Shown: positions 37,879 to 50,088, counted from the first letter of the stretch. The stretch is 64,000 nucleotides of DNA from Paulownia fortunei (GCA_019321725.1 CM033110.1:14191278-14255277), one strand, 5' to 3'. Notes: generated by a model not told the origin, from the sequence alone. Translations and numbers: made by a program.

Positions 37879-38300
37879 AAAGTGTTATTGGGGGTAACGC
37901 TTTCAACATAATACGTGCCTTCGAATTTGCAAACATCAATTAATATATGGTTGACCGGATTTACCTATCTGCCAATTAATACCCATCTGTCAATTAATGC
38001 ATACAACCATATTAATAAAAGCGTTACCAGGGGTAACGCTTTCCACAATCTGCCTAAATAATTAAAGAAAGAACTTTCCAAAATCTGTCAAAATAATTAA
38101 AGAAGAAAGCGTTATCGGGGGTAACGCTTTCCAGATTCTGCCAAAATGATTTCCAAAGAAAGCGTTACCGGGGGTAACGTTTTCTTTGTAACGCTTTCCA
38201 AGAATCTGTAGTCATGCAAAATCTGTCAATTAATGCAGACATCAATCAATGAAACTTTGACCGGATTTGAAAGGAAGGCGTTATACGCGGTAACGTTTTT
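37879..38300. repeat. Left cluster of GTAACGC palindromes in the MULE
   Basis: Five palindromes of the type AAAGCGTTACC-GGGGTAACGCTTT lie at 37879-37904, 38017-38044, 38105-38132, 38157-38184 and 38274-38300. An extra half site, TTGTAACGCTTTCC, is at 38186-38200. The intervening sequence repeats AAAATCTGTCAAAATAATTAA. Each palindrome could form a hairpin of about 11 bp. Confidence 0.9.
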
Positions 38301-38349
38301 CTTGTTGTAATTTTTTTGAAATTTTGTTGTATTATGAACTGTTTTAACA

Positions 38350-38571
38350 GCTTTTTCTTCACGGGTTCACAGGTTTTCTTTTTCTTCACTCCTTCTTCTT
38401 CTACTCATTGTTAACTATTTATCTTCTCCCAACTTTCTTTCTTCATCTTCGTCTTCTTCTTATTTCAATCTTTTGTTCCTATTTTCTTTCTTCACCAACC
38501 AAGCATTCCAATAAGGCGGCGGCAACAACGATAGCAGCGACGCGGTGGCGACGACGATCAAATAAAAAAGG
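38350..38571 (+). other. Possible leader exon of the MULE genes
   Basis: A pyrimidine-rich stretch followed by a GC-rich segment (AAGGCGGCGGCAACAACG) ends at AAAAAAG/GTAATT near 38571, a good plant donor site. The transposase start at 39935 is preceded by TTTTTGAAG, a possible acceptor. A spliced 5' leader is therefore plausible, but this is inference only. Confidence 0.3.
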
Positions 38572-38966
38572 TAATTATTTTTTTTTTAATATTATCATTT
38601 GTAAATTAGTTATTTAAGTATTAGTTTTTTTAAATTATTTAATTGAGTATGCATTATATTTTGAAGTTCAATGTTAGAAATTATTTTGTTGTTAATTTAA
38701 ATATTAGAGAGATAACAACAGTTTTTTTTATTAATCCTTGTTTTTTTTGATTTGATAATATGTTATATTAACAATTTATTCATGTTGGGACTAATTAAAA
38801 CACCAATAACAATTAAAAATAATACTCTGTAGGTACATTATAAAAATAAAATGTACATCAAAAGCTTTTCTGTTAAAAAATATATATTAAAAATTTAATT
38901 TTATTATGAAATATAATATTTTAATTAATTATTAATAATTGTAGATAGTGAATAAAATAAGAAATA

Positions 38967-39902
38967 GGGGTTTGAAAATTAATTATTAATAAATAAATAA
39001 ATAAAATATATTATTATTTTAAAATAGATAAATATAATATTTATTCACCAAAATATAGTTAATAAATATGTTGATTAAATTAATTTAAGAAAATAATTAT
39101 TTAAAAATTACAATTACGAATTTAGGCTAGACATTGACGGTATGTAATGATGTTTCAAACCATCTTGATAGATTTAAATGGTATGCTCCCTTTTGAACTC
39201 TGGTTTGACTTCGCACAAGAATCAAGATTCAAGTAAGCACGGTAAAATACAATATCATTTAGAAAGTTTGTGCATTTTTTCTGAAATTATCTTTTTAGTG
39301 GAGGTTGTTACATTCGCAATTGTTTTTCATAGGCTATGAAATTTTCACCACTTCTATAATAGGAATTTTACAGAATTAAATGATTACATATTTTGCAATG
39401 TAAAAATTAAGATTGTTCATGTCGAAATCTTCTTTTTGACTAATTAAATATAAGATTAATATTTTGATTTGGTCTGGGGCACAAGAGAACTAAGTTAAAG
39501 AATTTTTAGTGATTAAAATAAGAAATGGGGGTTTGAAAATCAATAAATAAATAAAATAAATAAATAAAATATATTATTATTTTAAAAATAGATAAACATA
39601 GTTAAAATATAGATAAATATTATTATTTTAAAAATAGATAAATATAATATTTATATACAAATAATATAATTAATAAATAGATATTTTAATAGGAATTTAT
39701 TATTATATACAAATAATATAATTAATAAATGGGGTTTGAAAATTAATAAAAAATTAAATAAATATATAAATAAATAAATTAAATATATTATTATTTTGAA
39801 AATAGATAAATATAATATTTATATACAATAATATAATTAATAAATATGTTTATTAAATTAATTTAAGAAAATAATTATTTGAAAATCACCATTACGAATT
39901 TA
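38967..39902. repeat. Three copies of a 160-200 bp AT-rich block
   Basis: Blocks starting with GGGGTTTGAAAAT at 38967, 39527 and 39731 share ATATATTATTATTTTAAAATAG and AATATAATATTTAT runs. The first and third also share AATTTAAGAAAATAATTATT and end at ACGAATTTA. They occupy the region between the leader and the transposase. Confidence 0.8.
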
Positions 39903-39934
39903 CTAATGAATAATTGCATTTAATTTTTGAAGAT

Positions 39935-42612
39935 ATGGCACCTCAAAGAAAAGTTACAGTTATGGTGTATACTGGAGGTCAAGTGTCACAAGATTATTGG
40001 ACTGTGACATATGACCGTCTTCCAATTGCATATATGAGAATTTCTCGTACAACAACCTTTTCGGAATTATTATCAAAATTGTATGAACGCACCCGCATTG
40101 ATAGCAATCAATTCTCGTTGAAAGTGTTTGCTAAATTTTCACAAGTCTACATGCAACGGATAAAAGAATCAATTGTGGAGATAACCGACGATGACAGTCT
40201 AGGGTTTTTCTTGGATCCAGAGGCTGAAATTAATAATATGGATATTTATGTTGAGAAAGAACAAATTCACCATAGTGTTGCTCCTCCAGAAATGATGATG
40301 AATCAGGAATGAGGCTCGTATATGTCTCTTTTAGCCCAAGACACTGTTGTGGATCTTTCTATGGTGACACAAGGAATGTCAACTGTTGGAATTGATGACC
40401 TATACGTGGGTGCTTCTACATCTGCTTATGCAAATTTTGGTATTGGGCAGTACAATATTGAATCAAGTAGCATGAGAGAAGCTGATAATGCATACACGGA
40501 GTATATCCCTGATGATGCTAATGATCCAATAGCAGACAGCTTTGGGCCCAACATACCTAGTGATTCTGAACCAGACGAGGTTGAGCATCCAATTCCTAAT
40601 GATAATGAGGATGATGTTGATGTTGATATCATGTTGAATACATTGTCATCACATGGTCAGGGGACATCGTCACAGTCTGAACTCTCAGTCAGTGCAGCAA
40701 TACCTTCCAGCTCAAATGAACATATACTTCATCCATCGATCCCATTCATCTCTACTACTTATCCAGAGGTATATGCAGACTCTATTTTTATTTCAACTGG
40801 GGACTGTGGTAAGTTTTATGATTCAAATAGAGGGGTTCTTGATGTGGGTATGATTTTTAAGGATAAGAAGCACTTGATATCTGCAGTAAAAGATTTTTCC
40901 ATCCGCTTTGCGAGACGAGAGTATCGTGTGGTTGAGAGTACACCGAAGCTATGGAAAGTAGTATGCAAACATAGCAGAACAGATATGTGGTGTAGATGGG
41001 AGCTTCGAGCGTCACTAAAAGCAAATCTTGGCATGTTTAAAATAACAAGGTATGGGGGAACCACACATGTATGATTGATAGAATGTCAGTTGACCACCAC
41101 AATTTAGATAAAAATTATATTGCTACGTTGTTGGTGGGGATTGTTCGGGATGATCCAATGTGCCAGATAAAATATGTCATGCAATTTGTGAAATAAAAAT
41201 TGAGATTTGAGATTTCATATTCGAAAGCATGGTATAGCTTGAAACGCACCCGAGAAAATGTGTATGGGACTTGGGAGAGCTCAGTGCAGAAACTTCCTAA
41301 GTTTATGAGAGCTCTACAAAAGTCGAATGAGGGGACTGTTGTTGAGTGGGATCATAAAGACACCAGAAATCCAAGATAAAAGATAATCAAATATGTCTTT
41401 TGGGCCTTCAAGCCATGTATAGAGGGATTTCATCACTGTCGCAAAGTCATAAGTGTCGATGGAACCCATTTATACACAAAATACAAACATAAAATGTTGA
41501 TTGCAGTTGCTATGGATGAAAACCAACAGGTTTTGCCTCTTGCATTTGCAATTGTCGATGAAGAAACTACTATGTCTTGGAAGTGGTTTCTACAGATGTT
41601 GAGCAAACATATTATACAAGGGGTTGAAGGTATGTGTCTAATTTCTGATCGACATCCTGGCATCCTTCGAGCAGTTGAGAGTGTACCCGACTTCACACTT
41701 CTCGTGGTGTGCATCGATTTTGCTTGAGGCACGTGTGCTCAAACTTCAACAATCATTTCAAGAATATACAATTGAGGGACTTATGTTATAGAGCTGGTAC
41801 TACACATCAAATAAGTAAGTTTGAGAAGGCTCTTGAGGAGATTAAAAGCATTAAGCCACAAGCATTTACATACTTGACAGAGATTGACAAGAAAAATGGG
41901 CATTTGCTCATGATGGAGGGTGGCGAGGCGGACTTCTAACCACCAACATGTCTGAATGCATCAATGGAGTATTAAAAGGTGCTCGTCGTCTTCCACTCAC
42001 AACTATAGTGGATATAACATTTCATCGGTGTGCTCAATTTTTCCATAAACGGGTGCTGAAGGCAGATAGGATGATGCAAAATAATCAAATATGGACTGAT
42101 TATGCATATAAGAAATACAAGCATTGGGAGGCACACTCATTACATCATATTGTAACCATATTTGACCATAATCAGCAGTCAGCTTCCGTTATCACACAAA
42201 CGCACCATGGAAGTGGACATGGGGGTCATAGACACGTTGTGAATTTAATGTTAAGGGATTGTAGCAAATGGAAGTTGTTTGGAATTCCGTGCTCTCATGC
42301 TCAGAAGGTGTGTGCTGCTTACAAGCTTAACTCTGCAGTGCTCGTGAAACCGTATTACAACATACAGAGTTATAGACAAATATATGTTGGTGTATTTAAG
42401 CCATACATGGATGAAAATTATTGGGACACACCTGATTTTGAGCTATATCATGATAGCACTTTATGAGTTATTCCTAATCGAGGCAGAAATCGAACTTCTC
42501 GCATCCCAAATGAAATGGATTGGGCACAAACTCGTGCGAGACAACAAGCTCATAGAGAACAAGCCCGCCAACAACAATGTCCGACACAGTCTCAGTCATG
42601 AACTTTGCTCGA
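39935..42612 (+). pseudogene. MULE (MuDR-type) transposase, broken
   Basis: Cut-and-paste transposase. The start chosen is MAPQRKVTVMVYTGG at 39935, since an upstream in-frame ATG at 39914 lies in probable intron. Domains: a PB1-like N-terminal part; an acidic linker; the MuDR DNA-binding block LDVGMIFKDKKHLISAVKDF to LWKVVCKHS; the catalytic part with VISVDGTHLYTKY (first Asp, 41458) and LISDRHPGI (second Asp, 41647); and a SWIM-like finger KWKLFGIPCSHAQKVC lacking its first Cys. A basic tail (NRGRNRTSRIPNEMD) follows. Lesions: TGA at 40310, TAA at 41194 and 41377, TGA at 42464, and frameshifts near 41060, 41700 and 41893. Confidence 0.88.
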
Positions 42613-42921
42613 TTTTAGGGTTGACTCATTGTACAAGTTAAAATTTGTATTAACATGTTATTATATTGAGGTTTTTAATGCCAAATATTTGTAATGCACT
42701 TATTTTTATTATTCATGATTGGAATGATCATAATACTCATTTTTAAAGTATTTATCATGCAGTTAATTGATGTAATTATTTGTAATTATGGTTAGAATAA
42801 TCAAAATACTAATTGGTAAACACTTATTCTCATTACATATGTATTATTTATATTTGAATCATGTCATAAGTTTATTATTACTTTCATGGTTTCATTAATA
42901 TAAAATATTCTAACTTGCAGG

Positions 42922-45355
42922 ATGGATTTGACACAAGCATATGGGCCACGTGATCCGAGTTTGTTATCTATGCAGTCACAACATAGATCTGAGATTGTGA
43001 TGACAAGGACGATTGATGAGATATTACATGGGAGACGGGCTGACGGTCCTTTTTGGCAGCTATTTGATCAGGTGCACCCGCATGCACGTGTGCTTACTAT
43101 ATTACATCATATGGGATTTTATGGTGTGTATAGATGTGGACGTTTCATTGCTGATTTTCACTTGATTACCGCTTTGGTGGAGAGATGGCGCCGAGAGACA
43201 CATACTTTTCATTTTCGAGTAGGCGAGGCCACAATTACATTACAGGATGTTGCAGTTATTTGGGGTCTTCCTATTGATGGTCGTCCAGTCACAGGTGTAG
43301 ATCACGAGATGTCTATACCACAGTGGGTGCAGTACTGTGAGGTTACTTTAGGATTTCATCCTGCGCCCGAGCATTTTAGGGGGGCACGTCTATATACCAC
43401 CGCCCTCGCACAACATATGAGACAGCATCCTGTGACTGATGACAGTGATGAGGAGCATGTACACCAGTACGCCCGTGCATGTGCATTCATGTTGTTTGGT
43501 GGTGTTATGTGTCCTGATTCATCAGGAAATTCAATCCCGTTACTTTATCTGCCAAAATTTGAGAATGTTGATGAAGTTAGTGGGTACAGTTGGGGTAGTG
43601 CTGTATTGGCTTTTTTATATCGTGAGTTGTGTACGGCATGCTCCAAAATAAAATGCAATATTGGTGGTGCATTACAATTATTACAGGTAAAATTAATACA
43701 TATTTATCTTATAATTTAATACATCTTTATCATATTTTGTATTGATGTGAATTTCAATTCTTCCAGATTTGGGCGTGGTCTAGGATAACGCCCATTACAC
43801 CTGTTGTTCTAGAACCACGTGTAGATTTAGAGCCCTAGGAGATTGATTTAGAGCATGTACTTCCTAATCCTCCCTATGGTGCACGGTAAAAAAAATTAAT
43901 TATTACTTTTTTGTATATTTATTTTTTTATTATGTTAATGTAAATAAATAATTACAGGTGGAATACGGCGATGACTTATGGTCATACTACTCGATATTCT
44001 GTGCGCATCTTTCGAGAGATGTTTGATGCTATGATGCACACCAGGTCAACAAACTTATAATGAAGTTTTATTTGCCATCACCCGCAATATATTATTAATA
44101 TCTATTTTTTCTTTTTTACAGTTCATTTGGCAACCATATGATATGACTTCTCAATACATTACTGAGTTGCCACCATATTGTAGTCCCCAACTTTGGACGT
44201 CCACATGTCCATTGATCTTCTATGCGCGAGTTGAGATGCACCATCCTGAGAGGGTTCTTCGACAGTTTGGGATGATACAAAACATCCCTCCATTTCCACA
44301 GGATCGTGACACAGATTTGCATAGATTTGACCGTAGGGGGTATATAGATTTGACTGGGAAGCTCATCACATACAGTACATTAGTGCATGGATTAGAAGAT
44401 TTGAGACTATTGTGCGACACTCATTAGAGATACAGTCACTAGAGATGATGGATATGATGAGTGGTATGACAGAGTTACACGTCGTTTTATATCGCCTGCC
44501 AATAGAGTTCAGACTACAGGCTATCAAGTTGGGGATGCATCTTTGATGCAATTTTTGGTACGTAAATTGATATTTTATATATTTATATTTTTGAGTTATT
44601 TTATATCATATATATTTATATTGTGATTTTTTATATGTATTTTAGGCTGATCAGTTGACATCTCTTAGTATAAGTGCTCAGATGAGGCCCCTTGAGGATT
44701 TGACTGCAGCTAATTCATTATTGGAGCGATATATTTCTGTTGGTGAGCAGGCCGCAACCCTCCTCGTCAGCCGAGATTTGCCTTCGCAAATGCCTTCGGA
44801 ACAACCACAACCACCAGATGATACACAGACTACGATAAATAGGAGAAGGAGGGGTCGTACTCAGAGGTCAGTAGCTCAGTAGAGGGTGATACCACCAGTC
44901 GGACTCAGATACCTCCTTTCACCGGCCATGCTTCAACATCATATCACTGTCCTCCAGCAGCAGATGTAGTCGGGCCTTCTACATTGCTTGTCTCTTCTGA
45001 TGATGTTTATAGGCCAGTCCCAGTATCAGAGGATTATTTTCCTTTCACTCCTTATGATCCGACAGCGTATACGTACTCGCAGGTACAACTTAATCTTGGC
45101 TTGGGATTGATGCCTGAAAATGTATCACGTCCGGAGTTTAATATCTCTCCTGTTCCATTCCCTCCAATGACATCAATGTATCGAGATCATATCCATGATA
45201 CCTCTTCATCGAGTTATCATAATACATATGTAGATGATAATTCGCAAACTGATGAGATATCACAGTATTTTGATACTGTTGCACAGAATAGGGGAGAGAG
45301 AGCTAGAGGGCATAGGAATAGGACGACCACGTGGTTGTGGTACTGGCGGACATTA
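42922..45355 (+). pseudogene. Plant mobile domain (PMD/MAIN-like) protein carried by the MULE
   Basis: PMD proteins occur both as host genes (MAIN, MAIL1) and inside plant transposons (family knowledge). Exon 1 (42922-43686) is open for 255 codons: MDLTQAYGPRDPSLL, then VLTILHHMGFYGVYRCG, ALVERWRRETHTFHF and the signature TLQDVAVIWGLPIDGRPVTG. Further exons lie at 43767-43885, 43958-44044, 44122-44557 and from 44646. They give IWAWSRITPITP, RWNTAMTYGHTTRYSVRIFR, FIWQPYDMTSQYITELP, EWYDRVTRRFISPANRV and a Pro/Gln-rich tail ending RGRPRGCGTGGHY in a shifted frame. TAG at 43836 and frame breaks near 44044, 44400 and in the last exon disable the whole gene. The acceptor TTGCAG lies directly before the start. 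Confidence 0.85.
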
Positions 45356-45540
45356 CTGATTATTGTATATAATATATTTAATTTTATTACTCCATTCATT
45401 TATATAATAATTTTTTAAATTATTGTTTAATTTTTATTTAAAAATCTAACTTTTATATTTACATAAATACTAAATACACATAATATGAATAAATTATAAA
45501 TATACACAATTGGCGTATCATGTATATATATATTAATTAC

Positions 45541-45562
45541 TTATATATATATATATATATAT
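45541..45562. repeat. (TA)n microsatellite inside the MULE
   Basis: About eleven TA units downstream of the PMD gene, between its end and the right palindrome cluster. Confidence 0.9.
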
Positions 45563-45589
45563 AAATTAAAGAAAAAAAAGTTAAGAATT

Positions 45590-45687
45590 GGAAAGTGTTA
45601 CTTTAACTTTGAAAGCGTTACTTTTAGTAACGCTTTCAAATTGAATAAAAATAAATTATTGAAAGCGTTATTACAACTAACGTTTTA
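45590..45687. repeat. Right cluster of GTAACGC palindromes in the MULE
   Basis: A perfect palindrome GAAAGCGTTAC-TTTTA-GTAACGCTTTC is at 45611-45637, with a half site GAAAGTGTTAC at 45590 and a weaker palindrome at 45661-45687. They mirror the left cluster and lie 70-170 bp from the right end. Confidence 0.88.
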
Positions 45688-45765
45688 TTATAATTCGATG
45701 ATTTTCTTTCATTATATGGTATTTTAATAAATTATAATATTTTACTAAAAAAGCCCATATATTAT

Positions 45766-48640
45766 CCAGTGGCTAATGCTGTCCCATATTTATTCAAGAA
45801 ATATAATTCAATTTTGTATGTTGTTGAGTGTTGATTGAAATTAATTCAAATACTTATTTTCGCATTTACATAATAAGCTCAAATATTGTACTCATGTATA
45901 ATCAATTTGAAATATTTTTATTTGATATACATTGGATTTCTAATAGGTGCCGTGTCACTCCCCAAACCCAAACAACAACTATGGCGGGCAGTGAGTTAAA
46001 TTAAATTTGAAAACCAGGTTGAAAAGGTATCTTAAATCACCTTAATCGGCTGCAAGTCTTGTTATAAAATTACAATCATTAAAACGATTAAAATACATTT
46101 CAAATGTAATGTCAAATAGATTATGTCTTGGGCGATAATTCGTGTAGGATTCATTTATAAATCAAATAGATAATAGAAGAAAATGAAAATTATGTTTCAT
46201 CTAAAAAATAATTATTGCACACAGTAACTCTAGAGAAATTTTTCTATACAATGTATAGAAATGTAGCTTGCACACCCTATGTGTGCCTATGACATTATTA
46301 TAAAATGGTATTAGAGTCTAGCATCGAGATACTATTAATGTGGGCGTCCAACTGAATTTATAAATTATGAAAGAATATGGAAACGACGCTGCGTGTTCAA
46401 CTGAACGAGGCTTTTTTAACAGTTTATAAATATTAATTAATCAATTATTGCGTGTTAGAGAATTATTAATAATTTACACAAAAAAGCACACTAGGTGTGC
46501 GTCTTTGTCCAAAAACACAGCTCTTGATTGTGTTTATGGAAAAAAAAATATTTTTAAAATGTATTTTGAAAAAAAAAAAAATGTCAACTATTAACGAGGC
46601 TATCAAACTCTAATTGCTTCCGTTAATTAACTCCAATCATGTATCAATCATATTAAATTGTAATCTTTCATTCTCTGTCAAATATATTTATATATTTCAT
46701 ATAATTTTATATATAAATACCTATTTATTGATAACAAAAATATATAAATATTTATTTTTAATTATAATTATTTTTATTTAAATATAAATTTATTTAAAAA
46801 TATAAACATACATAAATTTATTTATTTTTATTATCCACTTTAGTCGAAACCTCACGATTTTATCGTAGAAAAGGCGCATTTTGGGGAAATGGGATGACCC
46901 CTCCCTCGTTTATAAGTCATAGGCCACCCCGCGTACTCATTCAATGTGAGATAAATTCCTTTTCAACATAAGCCCTCAATATGTGAGTGGATGGTGTGTG
47001 TGGCTCTGTGTGTGCGGGGAGCCGATATAGGATTTTCCGCCATAACTTCTTTTAGTGGTATTCATGTTGAGCTCAATTTGTTGAATGAATCACTGCCTAT
47101 ATCACAAAAAGTCATTAGGGTTGTCGGATGTTGATTCGCCAAAAAAATTTCGACACTCAAATCAATTCCAAAACAAGTAGATATAAGTTAGAAATATTAC
47201 ATGTGCATAATTAATTATTTATTTTTTAATAATAAATATTATGGGTATTTATAATGTTGATATAAGAGTGTTCATCAGATTGGACCCTTAGGCCTAGTTG
47301 AGCTTAGATGGAGGATTATAACCCAATTTTATTTATTGTAACTTATTTTTGTTCAATCTCATAATTTGAATGGATCTCTTGAATTTAATCTATATATATT
47401 TATGTTAATACACTATTGTAGCAATCTGACTTTTCCCCACAATTTGAAGCCCAAGCTTTTGAATGGCGCATGGTTTGGTTTGCCCTGAGAGCCTGTGTCA
47501 TGGGCTCCTTGTAACATCACCTTTTCCATTATAAGGTTAGCTACTCCATTGTAAGTTCTAACATCTCTATCTCGTTTTCTACCATTTAAAATGCATATAT
47601 GCACAAGAAATCTAACGGCAGATAAAAACACTATTCATTTATATTTTTAATTAAAAAAGCTGTAACGTAATATGGTAAATTGATCATTTTTAGGTGACTT
47701 GAGTAGGATAATTATTTTAGGATTCATCGATTGAACAAGGACTACAATGCAAGAAATTTAAGATTTTCCAATTTTTTTTTTATATTAAAAATGTAAGACT
47801 GCTGAGAGCATCCAATCTGTCAAGTTATGCAGTTGTACTTGGACCTGTATCTCTAGGACGTTTATCTATGCCAACGAACATTTACCTGCAATTTATTTCT
47901 TTTGTGGTAAGAGATTATATCCCTAACAGCATTTCTGTCCAGGAAATTTTAGTATAATTAATCTACAATTCAAGAAAAGTGATTAATCATAAGGCAAGTA
48001 AAATAATACTTGCAGAATTGGATAATTGGAGTGAGTTTTGGAGAATTTTCATCTTGAGAACATATATAAGGAACAGTGGAAAATGGCTTTTTTTATTTTA
48101 TTTTTTTTTTCAAGCGAAGATTTTAGAAAATGTATTACAAAAAACGATAAAATATTCTTCTAAATTTCGGGTGTGTATGAATATTGTAATTGTAATACTG
48201 CTATTTCATGTATTTTGATAAGGTGACATCACTATAGCTGTAGGGTTAATGAGATACGTTGTTGTATGAAATTATATCCTAATTTTTGGTTTTTATTTTC
48301 CTTCAAAACAGAAAATGATTGCCAACCAAGTAGGGCCTTAGATGTCCACTGATAAATGATGATACATATATTTGTGTATGCATACCTTTGTATTTGTATC
48401 TGTTGGATTTGTCGTATTTTGTTTTAGAACTTTCCTCAACCCAAAGAATTTTGACGTTATTTTGCACCTTGGATTTTATGAGAAAAATGTGTTCTTTGCT
48501 AATGTAAATTTGTGTTTTAATTTCTGCAGATTTTCCTTTTCTTTCTACTTTTCCTCATCTAATTCCTTGACCCTAACATAGCATTATAGTCGGAAGTCGA
48601 ACAATGGAAAGAATTCGTGGTTGGCAAACAAGGCTAAGAG
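45766..48640. other. AT-rich spacer with possible retroelement traces
   Basis: No gene recognised. ATGGTATTAGAGTCTAGC at about 46305 resembles a copia primer-binding site, and GTGTCACTCCCCAAACCC near 45948 resembles a conserved repeat border, but no LTR pair could be confirmed. A GC-richer patch at 46,860-47,040 contains no protein I recognise. Confidence 0.45.
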
Positions 48641-49018
48641 GGTTAGCTGAACTTATAATTTTTTCAAAACATTTTATAAGATGTTTAATAGTTTATAAAC
48701 TCTCATAAAGCATTTGATAAATTATTTTTTGAAAGAGTTTATAAGATAAAAAAAAATATTTAAAAATTTATAAACTCCTAAAAAAAATTACATACACCCC
48801 AACTTATTTTTAAAATAAGATCTTATTTTAACAAACTCTTTTAATTTTGATAATTTTAATTACAAAATTGTCATTATCTTAAAAACTACGTGATCTTATT
48901 TTATCCAAACATTTCAATATCTTATTTTTATAATAAAATCTAACATTTTATAAATTTAAAAAATATTTATAAGATGTAGAAGCTTATAAGATTTTTAAAT
49001 AAGTTTAGCCAAACACCA
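48641..49018. mobile_element. MITE-like element rich in CTTATAAG motifs
   Basis: The left end GGTTAGCTGAACTTATAA is mirrored by AAATAAGTTTAGCCAAACACC on the right. Inner arms carry ACATTTTATAAGATG and its complement. It shares its motif set with 34587-35067. No coding capacity. Borders are approximate. Confidence 0.55.
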
Positions 49019-49455
49019 CTTAGTCCAAAACCCAATTTAATTTGAACTTTGCCCAAAAGCTACATAAAATTTTGAAATAGGTTTATATGGGTTTTTCATA
49101 TTTCAATGTGATAGTTTCAAAATGTAATCCTCATCGCCAAAACCACAAATTAGTCCTCTAAAACTAGTTTTTGTAAGCACTAATGGTGTAACATATTATA
49201 TGGGGTATATATATTAATTTATTTGTTCCAAGTTTACTGCTCTTGTTTTATTTTTTGGGCTGTCTCAAGATAAAACAGTGTTTCTTAAAATAGAATGTTT
49301 TCCCCAAAATTATTATTTCAATTAAAGTAACAATAAAATGATTATTTTTAAGGATAAAAAGATAAAAAGATGCAAAAACTTACACTTTTTAAACTCGTCT
49401 AAAATTCTTTGGCAGATAAAATTTACCCCATTATTTTGGGATGGAAGGGGTATCA

Positions 49456-49456
<1 letters not shown>

Positions 49457-49491
<35 letters not shown>

Positions 49492-49508
49492 TATATGTAT
49501 GTATGTTT
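49457..49508. repeat. Composite palindromic microsatellite (CATA)n(TA)n(TGTA)n
   Basis: Runs of CATA, then TA, then TGTA make a self-complementary tract that could extrude as a hairpin. Slippage-prone and probably variable in length. Confidence 0.9.
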
Positions 49509-49964
49509 ATGAGTATGTGGGGTGTGTGTGTTGAAAGTAGAACATAACAACTTGGGGTCCACAAGAGAGGAGGTAGGTCCATATCAATAAGGCCAATTCT
49601 AGTATTCTTGTTTGAACCCGTTACTCCAATGAAGTTGATACTATGTACAACTAAGGTTATACTTTATAGTATGACTACTTTCACTATATCAGTAGATTTT
49701 GATGGAATTAAGATGGCCCAACCACCACCCAAGAAAACCCATCAGCATCAATTAACAGATGTCTAGTGAAGTGGACGCGAAGAAATTAAACAAACTCCCC
49801 ATGATTTTTTTTTCATTTAACTTCCATTAATCAAAACTCATCACTTTTATCAATTCCCTATTCTTCAATCCTTCTCTCTACCACCTCCACCACTACTAGC
49901 TAACACTACTTTTTTTATCAGCTAACTTACATATTCCTCTTGTCCTGCCTACCTATCTATTATC

Positions 49965-49972
49965 TATATAAG
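49965..49972 (+). promoter_or_regulatory. TATA box of the WEB-family gene
   Basis: TATATAAG lies 117-124 bases upstream of the start codon. It implies a 5' leader of about 90 bases. Consensus and position support it. Confidence 0.55.
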
Positions 49973-50088
49973 TAATCAAGACTTTTACTACATTCTTGTC
50001 ACCTCCAATAATTAAATTCATCGATCCATACATTAGTTCATAATCATTAGGGTATAAGGTTTCCCGGTCGGCCGGAAATTGGGAGATC

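Larger units (their letters stand above)
37743..45756 (+). mobile_element. Mutator-like element (MULE), 8.0 kb, carrying a plant mobile domain gene
   Basis: A perfect 9-bp repeat, ATATATTAT, lies at 37734-37742 and 45757-45765; nine bases is the Mutator duplication length. Just inside, the left end GGGTTTTTGTCAAATTATTA and the inverted right end GGGCTTTTTTAGTAAAATA share a gapped terminal repeat of about 45 bp that continues through TTATAATTTA(A/T)TAAAATA. The element encodes a broken MuDR-type transposase followed on the same strand by a PMD gene. Palindromes lie in both subterminal regions. Confidence 0.88.
49019..50088. other. Upstream region of the WEB-family gene
   Basis: Mostly AT-rich. 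It holds a composite microsatellite at 49457-49508 and a pyrimidine-rich 49,790-49,900 stretch. The last 130 bases contain the probable core promoter and 5' leader of the gene at 50089. No other gene seen. Confidence 0.6.

Noticed and set aside
39914..39934. Upstream ATG as the transposase start
   Set aside because: The seven extra codons lie in AT-rich sequence before a probable acceptor site; MAPQRKVTV at 39935 is the more likely start.
40426..41064. Minus-strand frames over the MULE transposase
   Set aside because: They are antisense shadows of the recognised transposase text.
46305..46322. Copia-type primer-binding site ATGGTATTAGAGTCTAGC
   Set aside because: No LTR pair or coding remnant nearby; a single motif match is not enough.
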